Below, piece after piece: positions 48,670-62,633 of a stretch of DNA of 64,000 nucleotides (within the stretch, counting starts at the first letter, position 1; every line of letters begins with the position of its first letter). A program made the position numbers and the translations under genes. Below the pieces are notes generated by a model. It was given only the letters and a program-made list of their open reading frames with translations, did not search any database and was not told the DNA's origin. The DNA is from Dasypus novemcinctus (lineage: Eukaryota; Chordata; Mammalia; Cingulata; Dasypodidae). The stretch covers positions 96,309,675-96,373,674 of the forward strand of contig NC_080683.1 in assembly GCF_030445035.2 (NCBI RefSeq), written 5' to 3'.

Positions 48670-48744
<75 letters not shown>
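48537..48744. repeat. (CTAT)n / (GATA)n microsatellite, 52 units
   Basis: A 208-bp array of CTAT with several GTAT and one TTAT variants clustered at about 48589-48672; the right-hand 72 bp is uninterrupted. It sits exactly where the A-rich tail of the adjoining minus-strand SINE should be, inside that SINE's target duplication. The long Ile-Tyr-Leu-Ser open frames across it are artefacts. Confidence 0.95.
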
Positions 48745-49132
48745 TTCTCTCCCCTTCCCCCCGCCCCAATTGTCTGTTCTCTGTGTCCATCTGCTGTGTG
48801 TTCTTCTTTGTCCGCTTCTGTTGTTGTCAGTGGCACGGGAATCTGTGTTTTCTTTTTGTTGCGTCATCCTGTTGTGTCAGTTCTCTGTGTGTGTGGCACC
48901 ATTCCTGGGCAGGCTGCACTTTTCTTCGCACTGGTCGGCTCTCTTTACGGGTGCACTCCTTGTGCATGGGGCTACCCTACATGGGGACACCCCTGCATGG
49001 CACGGCACTCCTTGCGCGCATCAGCACTGCACATGGGCCAACTCCACATGGGTCAAGGAGGCCCGGGGTTTGAACCGCGGACCTCCCATGTGGTAGACGG
49101 ATGCCCCAACCACTGGACCAAGTTCGCTTCCA
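48745..49132 (-). mobile_element. Armadillo-type SINE whose tail became a microsatellite
   Basis: Minus-strand body with head ending GGACCAAGTTCGCTTCC. Duplications tacattacagt at 48526-48536 and 49133-49143 enclose both the (CTAT)n tract and the SINE, so the two are one insertion. Confidence 0.92.
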
Positions 49133-49143
49133 TACATTACAGT

Positions 49144-50379
49144 TTTAATATGCAGGTTTACACAAATCTTCAGACATATTTACAAAACACACCCTCAAAT
49201 ACAACTTTGCATACCCCTGAAACCTAGTCACTATCAATTACTATTTAACTGGTTAAAGTAAAATCTGCCTTGAAAATTCCCACTTTTGTTTCAAATTTTA
49301 AAAATATTATGGGCTATTCACATTCTTACTAATCAATGATTATGGAGTTAAAGATGATAGCCAAAGAAGCTTTTCAGTGCACAGTATTTTTATCTTTCCA
49401 TTTCACTTGGTTTAATTATTTGGCCTACGCCAGCTTCAATTCTGGCAGGGTCACTGTTAGTTCTGTTCTTAGCCACTGCATTGGAGATGTCATATATGTT
49501 AATTATGCAAGAGCTTTAGAATATGACAATTCATCATATAAATTTAACAACTAATATTGACTGGCAATAGTTTATTAAATTTTTAGAATTAAGTTATCGT
49601 ATTGAAACTTATGATGGCATGTCTTAAATGTTTAAGTCAAGGCAATAATGAGTGTAACTAGTCCATTGACTTTAACTTTTATGCCAGTAATTGTAATTAG
49701 AATTTAAAAATCCACATTTATTTATAAAATTGTACCTGGGGGTATAAAAGCCTTCTTATAGTCTATTAAAAAGATGATGGTTTTATATGCTATTAAAATG
49801 AGTCATGCTGAAATCATTGCTTACAAGGAGTTCATCTAAATGATAATGGGTATAAAAAGTAAGTTAAGCCCTGGTAGCAGAGGTCTTTTATTCCATCTGG
49901 AAAATCTAATAATACTTGAAGAAATAGTTAAGTGGTGAACAAACTAATAGCACAATTAGAAGATAAATAAAACATGTCCCTGGTGGTTTATTTTGTTTTT
50001 TGTCTTTAAAGCACTTTTGGTAGCAATTATTAATCTGTATACTCCAAATACATGCAACCTCAGCACCCCTACAACTTAGCAGTTATTTTTAGCTTTGTTG
50101 GGATTACAGATCTGATGAGCCCGTTGCCCCAGGAAAGTGCATATGTGCATACTCAATTTTGCATAAAAATTCCAGATCCCTAGAACTCCTGTTCAGTTTG
50201 CCTCAAACAGAGAAAGGATTTATTGCAATTAAGCTAATTTTACTAATGCTTTGAAAGTATTATCTGTAAACCATTTTTTATAAAGATGTTGTGGCTTGAT
50301 ATTCAGGCATTTTAATTCATCTCCATACCATAACATCTATTAATAGTTTCTTAGGATAAGGTTTTAGAAAATTTGCCTA
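49144..50379. other. No recognised feature
   Basis: A+T-rich, single-copy-looking DNA. No gene or clear repeat recognised; one of the few intervals over 1 kb here free of identifiable insertions. Confidence 0.4.
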
Positions 50380-50392
50380 CAAGTCTGCTCTT

Positions 50393-50811
50393 TTTTTTTT
50401 TTTAAAGATTTATTTATTTATTTCTCTCCCCCTCACCCCCCCCGCCCCAGTTGTCTGTTCTCTGTGTCTATTTGCTGACGTCTTCTTCTCTGTCTGCTTC
50501 TGTTGTTGCCAGCGGCACGGGAATCTGTGTTTCTTTTGTTGCGTCATCTTGTTGTGTCAGCTCTCCTTGTGTGTGGCACCATTCTTGGGCAGGCTGCACT
50601 TTCTTTTGTGCTGGGCGGCTCTCCTTACAGGGTGCACTCCTTGCACATGGGGCTCCCCTACGCGGGGGACATCCCTGCGTGGCAGGGCACTCCTTGTGTG
50701 CATCAGCACTGCGCATGGGCCAGCTCCACACGTCAAGGAGGCCCGGGGTTTGAACCGCGGACCTCCATGTGGTAGACGGACGCCTTAACCACTGGGCCAA
50801 GTCTGCTTCCC
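50393..50811 (-). mobile_element. Armadillo-type SINE (young long form)
   Basis: Minus-strand copy with T-rich tail TTTTTTTTTTTTAAAGATTT and head ending GGGCCAAGTCTGCTTCCC. Perfect 13-bp duplications caagtctgctctt at 50380-50392 and 50812-50824. Confidence 0.93.
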
Positions 50812-51174
50812 CAAGTCTGCTCTTGATGACCTGGCTTCATACTCTCATTCACTCACTCAATCACTTACTCAATTGAAAAATGTATGGTTAATACTTACCA
50901 TGTGGCCATCTTTAAGGAAGACTGATAGCATGGAATATTATGCTTCTCTCTTCAAGCTTATTTCTTTACATTTCATTGAGGAGCTAGTTATAAACCCAAA
51001 TGGACACACCAATTTGCTTAATAGTATTGGATATTTTGCATTTTCTGGCATATAAATTATATAACTCTGCATCAGCAACTCCCTGACCACTTTTGAATTT
51101 CCAAAAAGATTTGGTCTACTTCCACAATGAGTCAATAGGTCAACTTGCTGTGAGGAGGGGCTTTTTGAATCTTG

Positions 51175-53925
<2,751 letters not shown>

Positions 53926-53929
53926 GAGG

Positions 53930-54821
53930 CAAATCCTGAGTAAGTCACTTAGCCAAGCTGGCCTCTGGTTTCCCCTTCTGGAAGTGCTGGGAGTGTTGCC
54001 ATTGATAGCTGGAAAATGTGCTCACTGAAATTTCTTCACTGAAGGAGCTTTGAAAATTCGAGAACTAATTGAACTTGTTTTCTATTTATCTAATTTTAGA
54101 AGTTTATTCGTTGCACTTGGTCCCCTGAAGGACATTAACCAGACCTTCTCAGTTTTGCTTACAGGAATAATGTCTCAAAGCAGAAAAAATAGTATAAATC
54201 TGTAACTTTTCCTCAGAGACAAAAAACCTGAAATCCTTGATTGGTAGTCTGAGAAAGGAGCCATGAAGGCCTTGCACCGGCACAGCTGTGTCTAACTGGG
54301 GTTTATTAGCCACTGAAATCAAGGACAAGTGGATGTGCTTGAGGACTGAGAAATTGCACATCCCCTCCTCACAAGACCCCTGGCATCGCTTGTTGTTTTT
54401 TACTTGTTTTTCTTCTCCCCACCCCTTTCCTTTTGCCTATGAAAACCCTAGTTCTGATTCTTACTTTGAACTGGTTTGGGGAAGATACTCCCAGTTCCCT
54501 ACTTGTGCACTTGTAATAAATCACCTTCTTACTGAGAGACATGTTTATCCTTTGTGGTGCCAGAGCAGGGGGGCCTGTTCACTGGAAATAGCTGTCTTAA
54601 GGTAACACCATCAAAAGATGGTTGTGACATTTCAACGCAGTTCTGCGTGTTATACATTCAGCAAAGACCCTTCCCCCAGGACTCCAGCCTGAACCTGCCT
54701 CCACTCCTCAAACCCCCAGCCGTTGCCCATTCACCGCTGAGATGCCCTGGAGGGCTCTTTTTAGGCAGAAACCGAAAATAATTTATACGGGTCAGCCTCC
54801 CGGGGCAGGAAACAGTATAGG
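53930..54821 (+). mobile_element. Possible LTR at about 54140-54605; flanks unassigned
   Basis: A TATA-like tatgaaaaccc (about 54437), polyadenylation signal AATAAA (54515-54520) and a downstream tttgtggtgccagagcagg segment resemble the R/U5 end of a class I LTR. Boundaries and internal genes are not visible. The remaining sequence beside the TYK2 retrocopy is unassigned. Confidence 0.35.
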
Positions 54822-55302
54822 TGTGCCGGTTTGAGTCTTTTGTGGACCCCAGAAAATCCTGTTCTTAAAGCAAACCCAGTCCTGTGCCTGTAAACCCATT
54901 GTAGATGGGACCTTTTGATAAGATCACTTTTGATTAGATCGCTACAGTTAAGGGCCTTTGATTAGATTGAGGGATCCAGAATGGTTCTTAATCTTTGTCA
55001 TTCCAATCTTGCCATGTGACAGAAAGGAGAAGGCTCAAGCAGCTGGGGCCCTGGGGAGAGATGATCCATTTGCCTGACAGCTTACAGCTGACCTTGGGAA
55101 GAGAGCCGAGACTGATATAGAAAGCCTGGAGAGAAAGAAACGAGCCCTATGCCAGGAGAGAGAGGAAGCCCTGAGAGGCAAGTCCTATGCCAGCCTGCAG
55201 CTGAGAGAGGAAGCCCAGAGGGGAGAGATCAGCAACCAGCTTGCTTCAACACTCGGCAACTGACTTTGGTGAGAAAGCAACCTTGAGGTGGACTCTCTAG
55301 AG

Positions 55303-55823
55303 CAGCAGTTCTTAACTAGAAGCCCATGAGTTTGAACTGAAATTCATGAAAACATTATTCTTATGGAGACTTGTTGGTGTGGGTATGACACATTTATTAA
55401 ATAATACACAGTGTAGTGTAGACTTAGTAAGGGGTCTGTGGTCTTTTTAAAAATTTTTTATTCTCCTTCTTGTGGCTTGCTTGCTGTCTGCTCTGTGCCC
55501 ATATTTTATTTTTATTTATTCCCCACCCCCTTGCAGCTTGTCTGCTCTCTGTGTCCATTCGCTGTGCACTCTCCTGCATTTTCACTTGTCTCCCTTTTTT
55601 AGTTGCATCACTTGCTGAGTCGGCTCTCCGTGGTGCTTGCTGGCCGGCAGCTCTCCACAGTGTGCAGGCGAGCCTGCCTTCCCAAGGCCTTGGAATGCGA
55701 ACCCCGGGCCTCCCATATGGTAGACGGGAACCCAACTGATTGAGCCACAGCTGCTTCCTGGGTCTGTGGTTTCCACCTGACTAGCAAAGGGGTCTGTGGA
55801 ACAAAAAAGGTTAAGAACCTCTG
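55303..55823. mobile_element. Non-autonomous hAT (Charlie-type) element inside the LTR, split by a SINE
   Basis: Terminal inverted repeats CAGCAGTTCTTAAC and GTTAAGAACCTCTG. Flanking 8-bp sites ctctagag (55295-55302) and cttcaggg (55824-55831) match at 5 of 8. Without the SINE the element is about 193 bp, so it is internally deleted and non-coding. Confidence 0.72.
55443..55759 (-). mobile_element. tRNA-derived SINE (older subfamily) nested in the hAT element
   Basis: Minus-strand copy, head ending TTGAGCCACAGCTGCTTCC. Perfect duplications gggtctgtggt at 55432-55442 and 55760-55770. It has the internal repeated block typical of the copies at 6758 and 31437. Confidence 0.9.
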
Positions 55824-56269
55824 CTTCAGGGTCTTGTAACTGTAAGTTTTTTTTTTTTTTTTTTTAAATTGAAAGCTTGTAACCTAATACATTCCCATTA
55901 TAAAAGCCAGCACACTTCTGGTACATTGCATTGGCGGCCAGTTAGCAAACTAAAACAATTGGGAAGGATAGAGAGTGGATCTTGGAGCAAAATGAAGATC
56001 TTTTAGATGACGCTCACCCTGGAAGTGAAATGTTTGTAACCTGTCCCATTTCAATCATGGATGGCATTTTTAAGGGTGGCATTCCATAAATGTTTTATGG
56101 AAACATTTTGTTTCAGTCATTAATAGAGGGTTTTCACTTTGGAACAAGGTGGCACTTCCTGGAGATTCTGAATGTCCTGGATTTGTGGCATAACAAATGG
56201 TGGCAGGAATCGACATTAGACATTCAGTTGACAAAAATCAGTGTACTTTACAGGTATCAAGAAGTTTTT

Positions 56270-56681
56270 TTTTTTTTAAGATTTATTTATTTTTTTATTT
56301 CTCCCCCCCACCCCCCATTGCCTGCTCTCTGTGTGCATTCTCTGTGTGTTCTTCTGTGTCTGCTTGTATTCTTGTCAGTGGCACTGGGAATCTGTGTCTC
56401 TTTTTGTTGCGTTATCTTGCTGTGTCAGTTCTCCTTGTGTGTGGCGCCAGTCCTGGGCAGGCTGCACTTTTTTCACATGGGGCAGCTCTCCTTACCAGGT
56501 GCATTCCTTGTGCGTGGGTCTCCCCTATGTGGGGGACACCCCTGCGTGGCACGGCACTCCTTGCACACATCAGCACTGTGCATGGGCCAGCTCATCACAT
56601 GAGTCAGGAGGTCCTGGGTTTGAACTCCGGTCCTCCCATGTGGTAGGTGGACGCTCTATCAGTTGAGCCAAATCTGTTTCC
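56270..56681 (-). mobile_element. Armadillo-type SINE (long form)
   Basis: Minus-strand copy with poly-T tail and head ending GAGCCAAATCTGTTTCC. Perfect duplications caagaagttttt at 56258-56269 and 56682-56693. The body shares diagnostic changes with the copy at 10800 (tgtgtgttcttctgtgtc, tcaccacatgNgtcagga). Confidence 0.92.
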
Positions 56682-56699
56682 CAAGAAGTTTTTAATTAA

Positions 56700-57060
56700 C
56701 ATATCAAATTTGTAACCATGATGTGACAGCAAATGTAAAAAGTATGGATTATGGTTGGACAAAAACAGGGACCAGTGGAGGAGAAGACTCAATGACCTTG
56801 TTCTGGACAAGATGACTCTGGCTACTGTGGGCTATGGGTTCACCAGTGTCCTCATGAGAGAAAGTCCCTCTGTTACAGCACCTGTATCCCTGGGAGGGGG
56901 TAGCATTTATGTGCTCCCCTATCTATCTTCCCTACCGCAATGAACCGGGGACTCTGCTTTTCCATCCCTGCTTCTCTATACCCCTAGCATTTATCACAGT
57001 ACATGGAACTTAGGAAATCATTTGTAAGGTTTTGCTGAAGGAAAGGAGGAAAAAGTAATG
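56700..57060 (+). repeat. Probable L2 3' end (about 56940-57060)
   Basis: ctatacccctagcatttatcacagtacatggaacttagg followed by aatcatttgtaaggttttgctgaa fits a diverged plus-strand L2 tail. The left part of the interval is unassigned. Confidence 0.45.
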
Positions 57061-57127
57061 TGAATAAATGTTTAGTGTAACTATTTTTGAGTTGGACAAA
57101 TGGCTTTTTTTTTCTTTCCTGATTCCA

Positions 57128-57810
57128 TCCTAGCCCTGTTCGAAGTACTTAACATGTATTGCTGCATTTAGTCTTTATAACAACTTAGGAGATGGGTACT
57201 GTCTTCATTTCCATAATCAAGAACCACAGAGTAGGTACTTTAAAACAACTGAGATTTATTGTCTTGCAGTCCTGGAGGCCAGAAGTTAGAAATCAAGGTG
57301 TTGGCAGGGCCCTGCTCCCTGTGAAACCTGTAGGGGAGGTGGCCTTAGGTCTCCTAGTTTATGGGTGGTTGCCAGCAATGCTTGGCGTTCGCTGGCTTGT
57401 AGATGCATCACTCTAGCTGCTGCCTCCTCCTCCTTCACATGACCTTTTCCCTGGTGTCTATGGGTCCAAATTCCCCTCCGTATGAGATCACCAGTCATGT
57501 AGAATTAGACCCACCCTGATCCAGTTTGGCCTCATCTTAAGTAATTCTATCTGCAATGACCCGATTTCCAAATAAGGTCACATTTGTTGTACTGGAGGTT
57601 AGGATTCCAACATATCTTTTTGGGAAACACAGGTCAACCCATAACAGGTTCTCTTCCCATTTTATAGTGAAAGAAACACACACAGACAAGATTCTGTAAC
57701 TTGTCCAGATTCACATAGTTAGTAAGTAGAGTAGCCTGTACTTGATTCCAGGCTTCTGGTTTCAGTGCCTGTTGCATAATTGCTATACCATATTGCTTCA
57801 TAGACTTGTG
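57128..57810 (-). repeat. MIR element split by a MaLR LTR
   Basis: Left part 57128-57215 (acttaacatgtattgctgcatttagtc, aggagatgggtactgtc) and right part 57649-57802 (cccattttatagtgaaag, aacttgtccagattcacatag, ctgtacttgattccaggc) together make one reverse-complement MIR. The inserted LTR separates them. Confidence 0.75.
57216..57648 (-). mobile_element. MLT1-type MaLR LTR
   Basis: Reverse complement of an MLT1 LTR: aaaacaactgagatttattgtc, ggaggccagaagttagaaatc, ccagcaatgcttggcgttc, catctgcaatgacc-like and aaataaggtcacatttg, ending acccataaca. The outer end toward 57216 is eroded. Confidence 0.8.
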
Positions 57811-57857
57811 GAATTTCCGGAACATTTTCTGCTGAAATTTCAGTGTAGAGGATATGT

Positions 57858-58474
57858 TTGTTTTCTATTGCTGCATAACAAATTATCATAAATAGTGGCT
57901 TAAAAGAACAATCAGGGAAGCAGCTGCAGCTCAAGTGGTTGAGCTTCCTATGTACAGGGTCTTGGGTTCAAACACTGGTACCTCCTGAAAAAAAAACACA
58001 AAAACAAAACAAGTGAAAGAACAATCACTTATTAGCTTGCAGTTCTGTAGGTCAGAAGTCTGGGCCTGACATGACTGGGTTCTCTGCTCAGGGTCTCACA
58101 AGACTGAAATCAAGGTGCTGGTTCAGAGTCATTTCCAAGCTCATTTGGGTTGTTGGCAGAATCCAGCTCCTCGTGGTTGTAGGACTGAGGTTTCCACCTT
58201 CTTGCTGCGGGGGGGAAGGGGTGCTCTCAGTTCCTAGAGGCTGCCTATTGCTCCCCCCACATGGCTGCTTCATTGACAAAATCAGCAACGGAGAATCCCC
58301 TTTGTGTGAAATCTCCTTGTGATTTGAATCTCTCTTTCCAGGAAGGCCCAGTCCTTTTAAGGGCATCCTTGGCTAGGTCAGGCCCACCAAGATAATCTCC
58401 TTTTCTTAAGGCCAGCTGATTGGGCACCTTACTTACATCCACAAAATCCCTTCACAGCAGCACCTGGTGTTTGA
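57858..58474 (-). mobile_element. ERVL/MaLR-type LTR, minus strand, with a SINE inside
   Basis: Starts gttttctattgctgcataac and aaattatcataaatagtggc, continues with gcagttctgtaggtcagaag and ctggctaggtcaggcccaccaagataatctcc-like text. It is interrupted by the SINE at 57915-58015. The subfamily is uncertain and the right end approximate. Confidence 0.65.
57915..58015 (+). mobile_element. Short monomeric tRNA-derived SINE
   Basis: About 100 bp: GGGAAGCAGCTGCAGCTCAAGTGG head, B box GGGTTCAAACACTGG, ending CCTCCTGAAAA and an A-rich tail. Perfect 12-bp duplications aaagaacaatca at 57903-57914 and 58016-58027. It is a monomer of the type seen as a dimer at 497-681. Confidence 0.92.
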
Positions 58475-58479
58475 CTGAA

Positions 58480-60030
58480 GAGCTGGGGAAAGGTGTGTGT
58501 CCCCTGGTGGTGTTGGGGTGCCCTGGAATCTGTCTGAGATTTCTGCCTACCATAGAGGGTATCGCTGGGAGGAGAAGGTTTACAGCCTGACAGGGGAAAC
58601 AGGTAAACAGGTAAACAGGTGACTAGGAATGCTCTCTGCTCTTTAGAAAGAATCCTAAACATATGCAGGCCAAGAAAGGATATATTCTGGGTATCTGGCA
58701 ATGTCATTTCACCTCACGAAAAGGAACTTAGAATGAGGAGATCACAGTGACCACTGTGCAGGAAGGGTTAACCTAGCTAAACTCCACACATTCCCCAAGA
58801 AGATCAGTCTTCAGGATTGACTCCTGGCTGGCTCTGGGAGATAAGCTATGAACCTGTAGAATATTCTACCTGGAAAGAGTGTTTTTGTGTGCCTGAGGCC
58901 TTAGACTGTGTGGTACCAGTTTGATCAGAGAGCGTATGCTTACAATGTGATTCATGGTGAATGACTTTTTATTCTGGGGGGTTGGTATCTGAGCTGCTGA
59001 GGTCAGTCACGTAGAGGCCACAGGCCTTTGTGACTGACCCCCAAGAAAAACCATGGACATCAAGGCTCAGGTGAGCTTCCCTGGTGGACAGCACTTCACA
59101 CAGGCTGTTACATGTCATTGCTGGGATAATAAAGGGCCTCCATGCAACTCCACTGGGAGAAGACACCTGGAAACTTGTTCCTGGTCTCTCCTGGACTTCA
59201 CCCCATGTGCCCTTTCTCTTGCTGATTTTCATCTTGACCTTTCACTCTAAGAAACCATAACCACGAGTATGACAGCTTTTCTGAGTCCTGTGAATCCTTC
59301 TAGCAAATCATCTCACCAGAGGGTAGTCTTGGCGATCTGCAACAATCCACTAAATAGCCATGTCGTTCAAACTTCTCCATGTCTAATATTGAAGCCATTG
59401 AGTAGATCGGGAATTCCCAGCCCGGCGGGAATACAGGAGGGGACCAACTACCCTGGATCACACCAGGTATTTGACCAGATTCAATTTTTCTTTAACTTTT
59501 CTCTCGATGGAAGAAGGTGCAGTAGTGAATGACACAATTCAACACAAAATGTACTGAGTTCCAACATCCCATTTTGCTTTACCCTGAGGAATCTCCACCA
59601 CCAGTGGGAACCTGGCTGGACAAAGACACCTGAATGCAGTCTTCAGGTTTGGGCTCCGGAAAAGCCGTCTGTGGCTTACATACCTAGTGCCAACCTGGGC
59701 TCCCCTGGCCAATCCAGCCACAAAGCAAAGATGGTGAGACTTTTCCACCCCTTTTGGACACATTGCCCAAAGGATGCATGTGACCTTTTTCTGAATGCTT
59801 CTCTTAATTGCCTTTTTGTGCATTTTAATCTCATGTTGCCAGTGGGAAGGAATGGGAAAGGTAGCCTGTGATTCCCGTTACTCCTTCTACTGCTGCCTCC
59901 CTAGAGAATTGCTTAAATTGTAAATTCACATTTTATTTTAGGCCACTAGAGGGAACTAGAGGGATTTAGACTTTGGAGCCAACGTGGCTTCTTTAAAGTG
60001 TCTTCAAGTTGTCAGGATCAGAGAAACTCC
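58480..60030. other. No gene; unclassified repeat at about 59040-59350
   Basis: Segment ctgattttcatcttgacctttcac...gagtcctgtgaatccttctagcaaatca looks like a widespread old repeat 3' end that I cannot name. The remainder is unassigned. A CTCF-like word lies at 59943. Confidence 0.35.
59943..59958 (+). promoter_or_regulatory. CTCF-like motif (candidate)
   Basis: ccactagagggaac is close to the CTCF core CCASYAGRKGGC. Only a motif match by eye; occupancy is unknown. Confidence 0.3.
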
Positions 60031-60187
60031 CAGGGGTTCTCAAAAGCGGACTGATCAACAGAATCACTGGGAGAGTAAAAAAAAAAAATAAGTAGTTTTC
60101 ATGACCCTGCCCCAGATCCACAAAATCAGAATCTTTGGGAGGTGAAGCCTGGGAGTCTCTATTTAAAAAGGGTTAAGAGAACCCCTT
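60031..60187 (+). mobile_element. Non-autonomous hAT (MER20-like) element
   Basis: Inverted termini CAGGGGTTCTC and GAGAACCCCTT, with internal acagaatcactgggag and ccacaaaatcagaatctttggg typical of this Charlie-type family. Flanking 8-bp sites no longer match clearly. Confidence 0.65.
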
Positions 60188-60720
60188 ACCTATATCAAAA
60201 ATGTCCTTACCCATATCAACTGAAAGCGGGAGCAGAGGCGGGAGTACACTAAATGTTCTCTAGCCTACATCAGCAGGGTGTAAGAACGGAGTCTCACAAG
60301 GATTCAAACAGAGAAAGCAAGAGGCGAAACCCTTGGAGATTGTCAATATTTGGAATATGAGTCATATATTTTTCCAATTAAGCAATTTCAACAGCGCATG
60401 ATTTACTTCGAATGAGAGGAAAATCTGAAACTTCTAGCTCCAGAGATGAAATCTTAGGAAGCCCCCAAATCAGGAAACAGAATATTGGTTCTGAAATGAG
60501 CACTTCGTGAAAGAGACAGATGTCTGTGGATTTTATCCAGGGAATAGAAATAAATGTCCTAGATCCGATTGTCATCTGACACAGATGTTTCCAGAGTATC
60601 AAACACATTCAGGCAAACTGGTCTCAAGACACAGCTGTTTAAGGGATTGCAGAAAGAAGAGAGGGCACAGAGGTCATCAAATGAGAGGATTTAATAAGTC
60701 CTTTTCCCATAAAAAGCAGT
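60188..60720. other. No recognised feature
   Basis: Intergenic sequence with no gene or clear repeat. Confidence 0.35.
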
Positions 60721-60734
60721 TTAAAATAAAATGA

Positions 60735-61154
60735 GGGAAGTGGACTTGGCCCAGTGGTTAGGGCGTCTGTCTACCACATGGAAGGTCTACAGTTCAAACC
60801 CCAGGCCTCCTTGACCCATGTGGAGCTGGCCCATGCACAGTGCTGATGCGCGCAAGGAGTGCCCTGCCACGCAGGGGTGTCCCCCATGTAGGGGAGCTCC
60901 ACACACAAGGAGTGCGCCCCGTAAGGAGAGCCGCCCAGCGCGAAAGAAAGTGCAGCCTGCCCAGGAATGGCACCGCACACACGGAGAGCTGACACAACAA
61001 GATAACGTAACAAAAAGAAACACAGATTCCTGTGCTGCTGACAAGAACTGAAGCGGACAAAGAAGACGACACAGCAAATAGACACAGAGAACAGATAACT
61101 GGGGCAGGGGGCGGGGGGAGAGAAATAAATAAATCTTTAAAAAATAAAAATAAA
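60735..61154 (+). mobile_element. Armadillo-type SINE (young long form)
   Basis: Plus-strand copy with A box TGGCCCAGTGG (60747-60757), B box region CAGTTCAAACCCC, and tail AAATAAATAAATCTTTAAAAAATAAAAATAAA. Perfect duplications aaaataaaatga at 60723-60734 and 61155-61166. Confidence 0.93.
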
Positions 61155-61166
61155 AAAATAAAATGA

Positions 61167-61967
61167 AAGTAAGCTCATAGATTTATAGGAAAGCATTTTA
61201 GATGTTCCAAATGATATAACAGGAATTAGCAATAGAGTTTAAGAAATGCTGGGCTGCTTGTCTCTACTGTGGACCTCTGCTGGTTCTGTGGAAATCGACC
61301 AACTTCTTTGTTTTAATAAACATTAAATAGTCAGAATCCTAATGATAAGAGCTGGTCTTTGTAACAGGTCTGTAAAATCTTGGCTTGAATACTAAATAAA
61401 AATCCAGAACACAGCTCTGTAACACAGTTCTGCATCCCCAGAGTCTACCCTAAATGGGCATTTGCCACAATCTGGTGGTCAGAATTGCATTTCCTGATGC
61501 CACTGAAGTTTCTAGGCCATAGCCGAAAGGAAACACCTCCTGGCTACTTATGCCATCTGAAGGCAGAAAGAGTCTAGATTCTGAGTACAGTCAGATTTGA
61601 TGCTTTTCTCCTAAAGATCATTCAGGATTAATTTTTAAAAATATTCTTTTTTTCCTTTTAAGTAGCAGGGCCCAATAGGCCGAGCACCAGAGCCTGCTAA
61701 GTGTGGAAACAAGATTCTTTTCTTTAAACTTTTGCCTGAGGAATCTCGACAGACCAGTAGCAATCTTTGAATTCTTCACTCTTCTTTCTTCAAAGGATTG
61801 TTTACTGTTATGGTGGGCCCTTGTACACTTAAAAAAATATATATATATGTATATAAAAATATATGTATATATTTATTTTTGGAGAAGCTTTAGATTACAT
61901 CCTCATATACGTTTAAAGCTTACTGTACTTAATCATAAAATTCAATAGTTCTGTATTGGGTTTTATG
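61167..61967. other. No gene; (TA)-rich tract at about 61828-61875
   Basis: A+T-rich intergenic DNA with an imperfect (TA)n/(TATG)n tract. No gene or confident repeat otherwise. Confidence 0.4.
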
Positions 61968-61977
61968 CTACAGATAT

Positions 61978-62620
61978 TTTTTAAAACTTTTTTTATGATA
62001 CCAGGGTCAGGGAATGAGCCCGGGACCTTGTATGTGGGAAGCTAGCACTCAACCACTGAGCCACATCAGCTCCCCTGAGTCGGTTTTTTTCGTTTGTTTG
62101 CTTGTTGTTTTTTTTTTAAAAGATTTGTTTTATTTATTTTTCTCCCCTATCCCCCCCATTGTCTGCTCTCTGTGTCCATTTGCTGAGTGTTCTTCTGCGT
62201 CTGCTTTCATCATCAGGTGGCACTGGGAAAGTGCATCTCTTTTTTTTGCGTCATCTTGCTGTGTCAGCTCTCTTTGTGTGAGGTGCCACTCCTGGGCAGG
62301 CTGTGCTTTTTGTCATGTGGTGTGGCTCTCCTTGTGGGGCACACACCTTGCACATGGGGTACCCCTATGCGGGGGTGTCCCTGCGTGGCACAGCATTCCT
62401 TTGCATACATCAGCACTGCACGTGGGCTGGCTTACCACAAGCATCAGGAGGCCCTGGGGATCGAGCCCTGGACCCTTTATATGGTAGATGGATGCTCTAT
62501 CAGTTGAGCCACGTCTGCTTCCCTGTTGTTTGTTTTTGTTTTTAGGAGACACTGGGGACCAAACCTGGGACCTCCCATGTGTGAAGCAGGCACCCAATTA
62601 CTTTAACCACATCTGCTCCC
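61978..62620 (-). mobile_element. Older tRNA-like SINE block(s), minus strand, split by a SINE
   Basis: Two tRNA-like heads in minus orientation end at about 62075 (ccactgagccacatcagctccc) and 62620 (ttaaccacatctgctccc). The block is bounded by ctacagata at 61969-61977 and 62621-62629. It is interrupted by the SINE at 62111-62522. Confidence 0.65.
62111..62522 (-). mobile_element. Armadillo-type SINE nested in an older SINE block
   Basis: Minus-strand copy with tail AAAAGATTTGTTTTATTTATTT complement and head ending GAGCCACGTCTGCTTCC. Short duplication tgttgttt at 62103-62110 and 62524-62531. Confidence 0.85.
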
Positions 62621-62633
62621 CTACAGATACATT

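Larger units (their letters stand above)
54822..55957 (+). mobile_element. MaLR-like solo LTR containing a hAT element and a SINE
   Basis: LTR parts 54822-55302 and 55824-55957, collinear with the plus-strand copy at 23212-23751 (TGTGCCGGTTTGAG...AGCAAACTAAAACA; shared ccccagaaaatcctgttcttaaagcaaa). Flanks atagg (54817-54821) and attgg (55958-55962) form a 5-bp duplication with one change. A run of about 22 T lies at 55846-55865. Confidence 0.82.

Noticed and set aside
48433-49227. 264-residue open frame with Ser-Ile-Tyr-Leu repeats
   Set aside because: It is the translation of the (CTAT)n microsatellite running on into a SINE read antisense.
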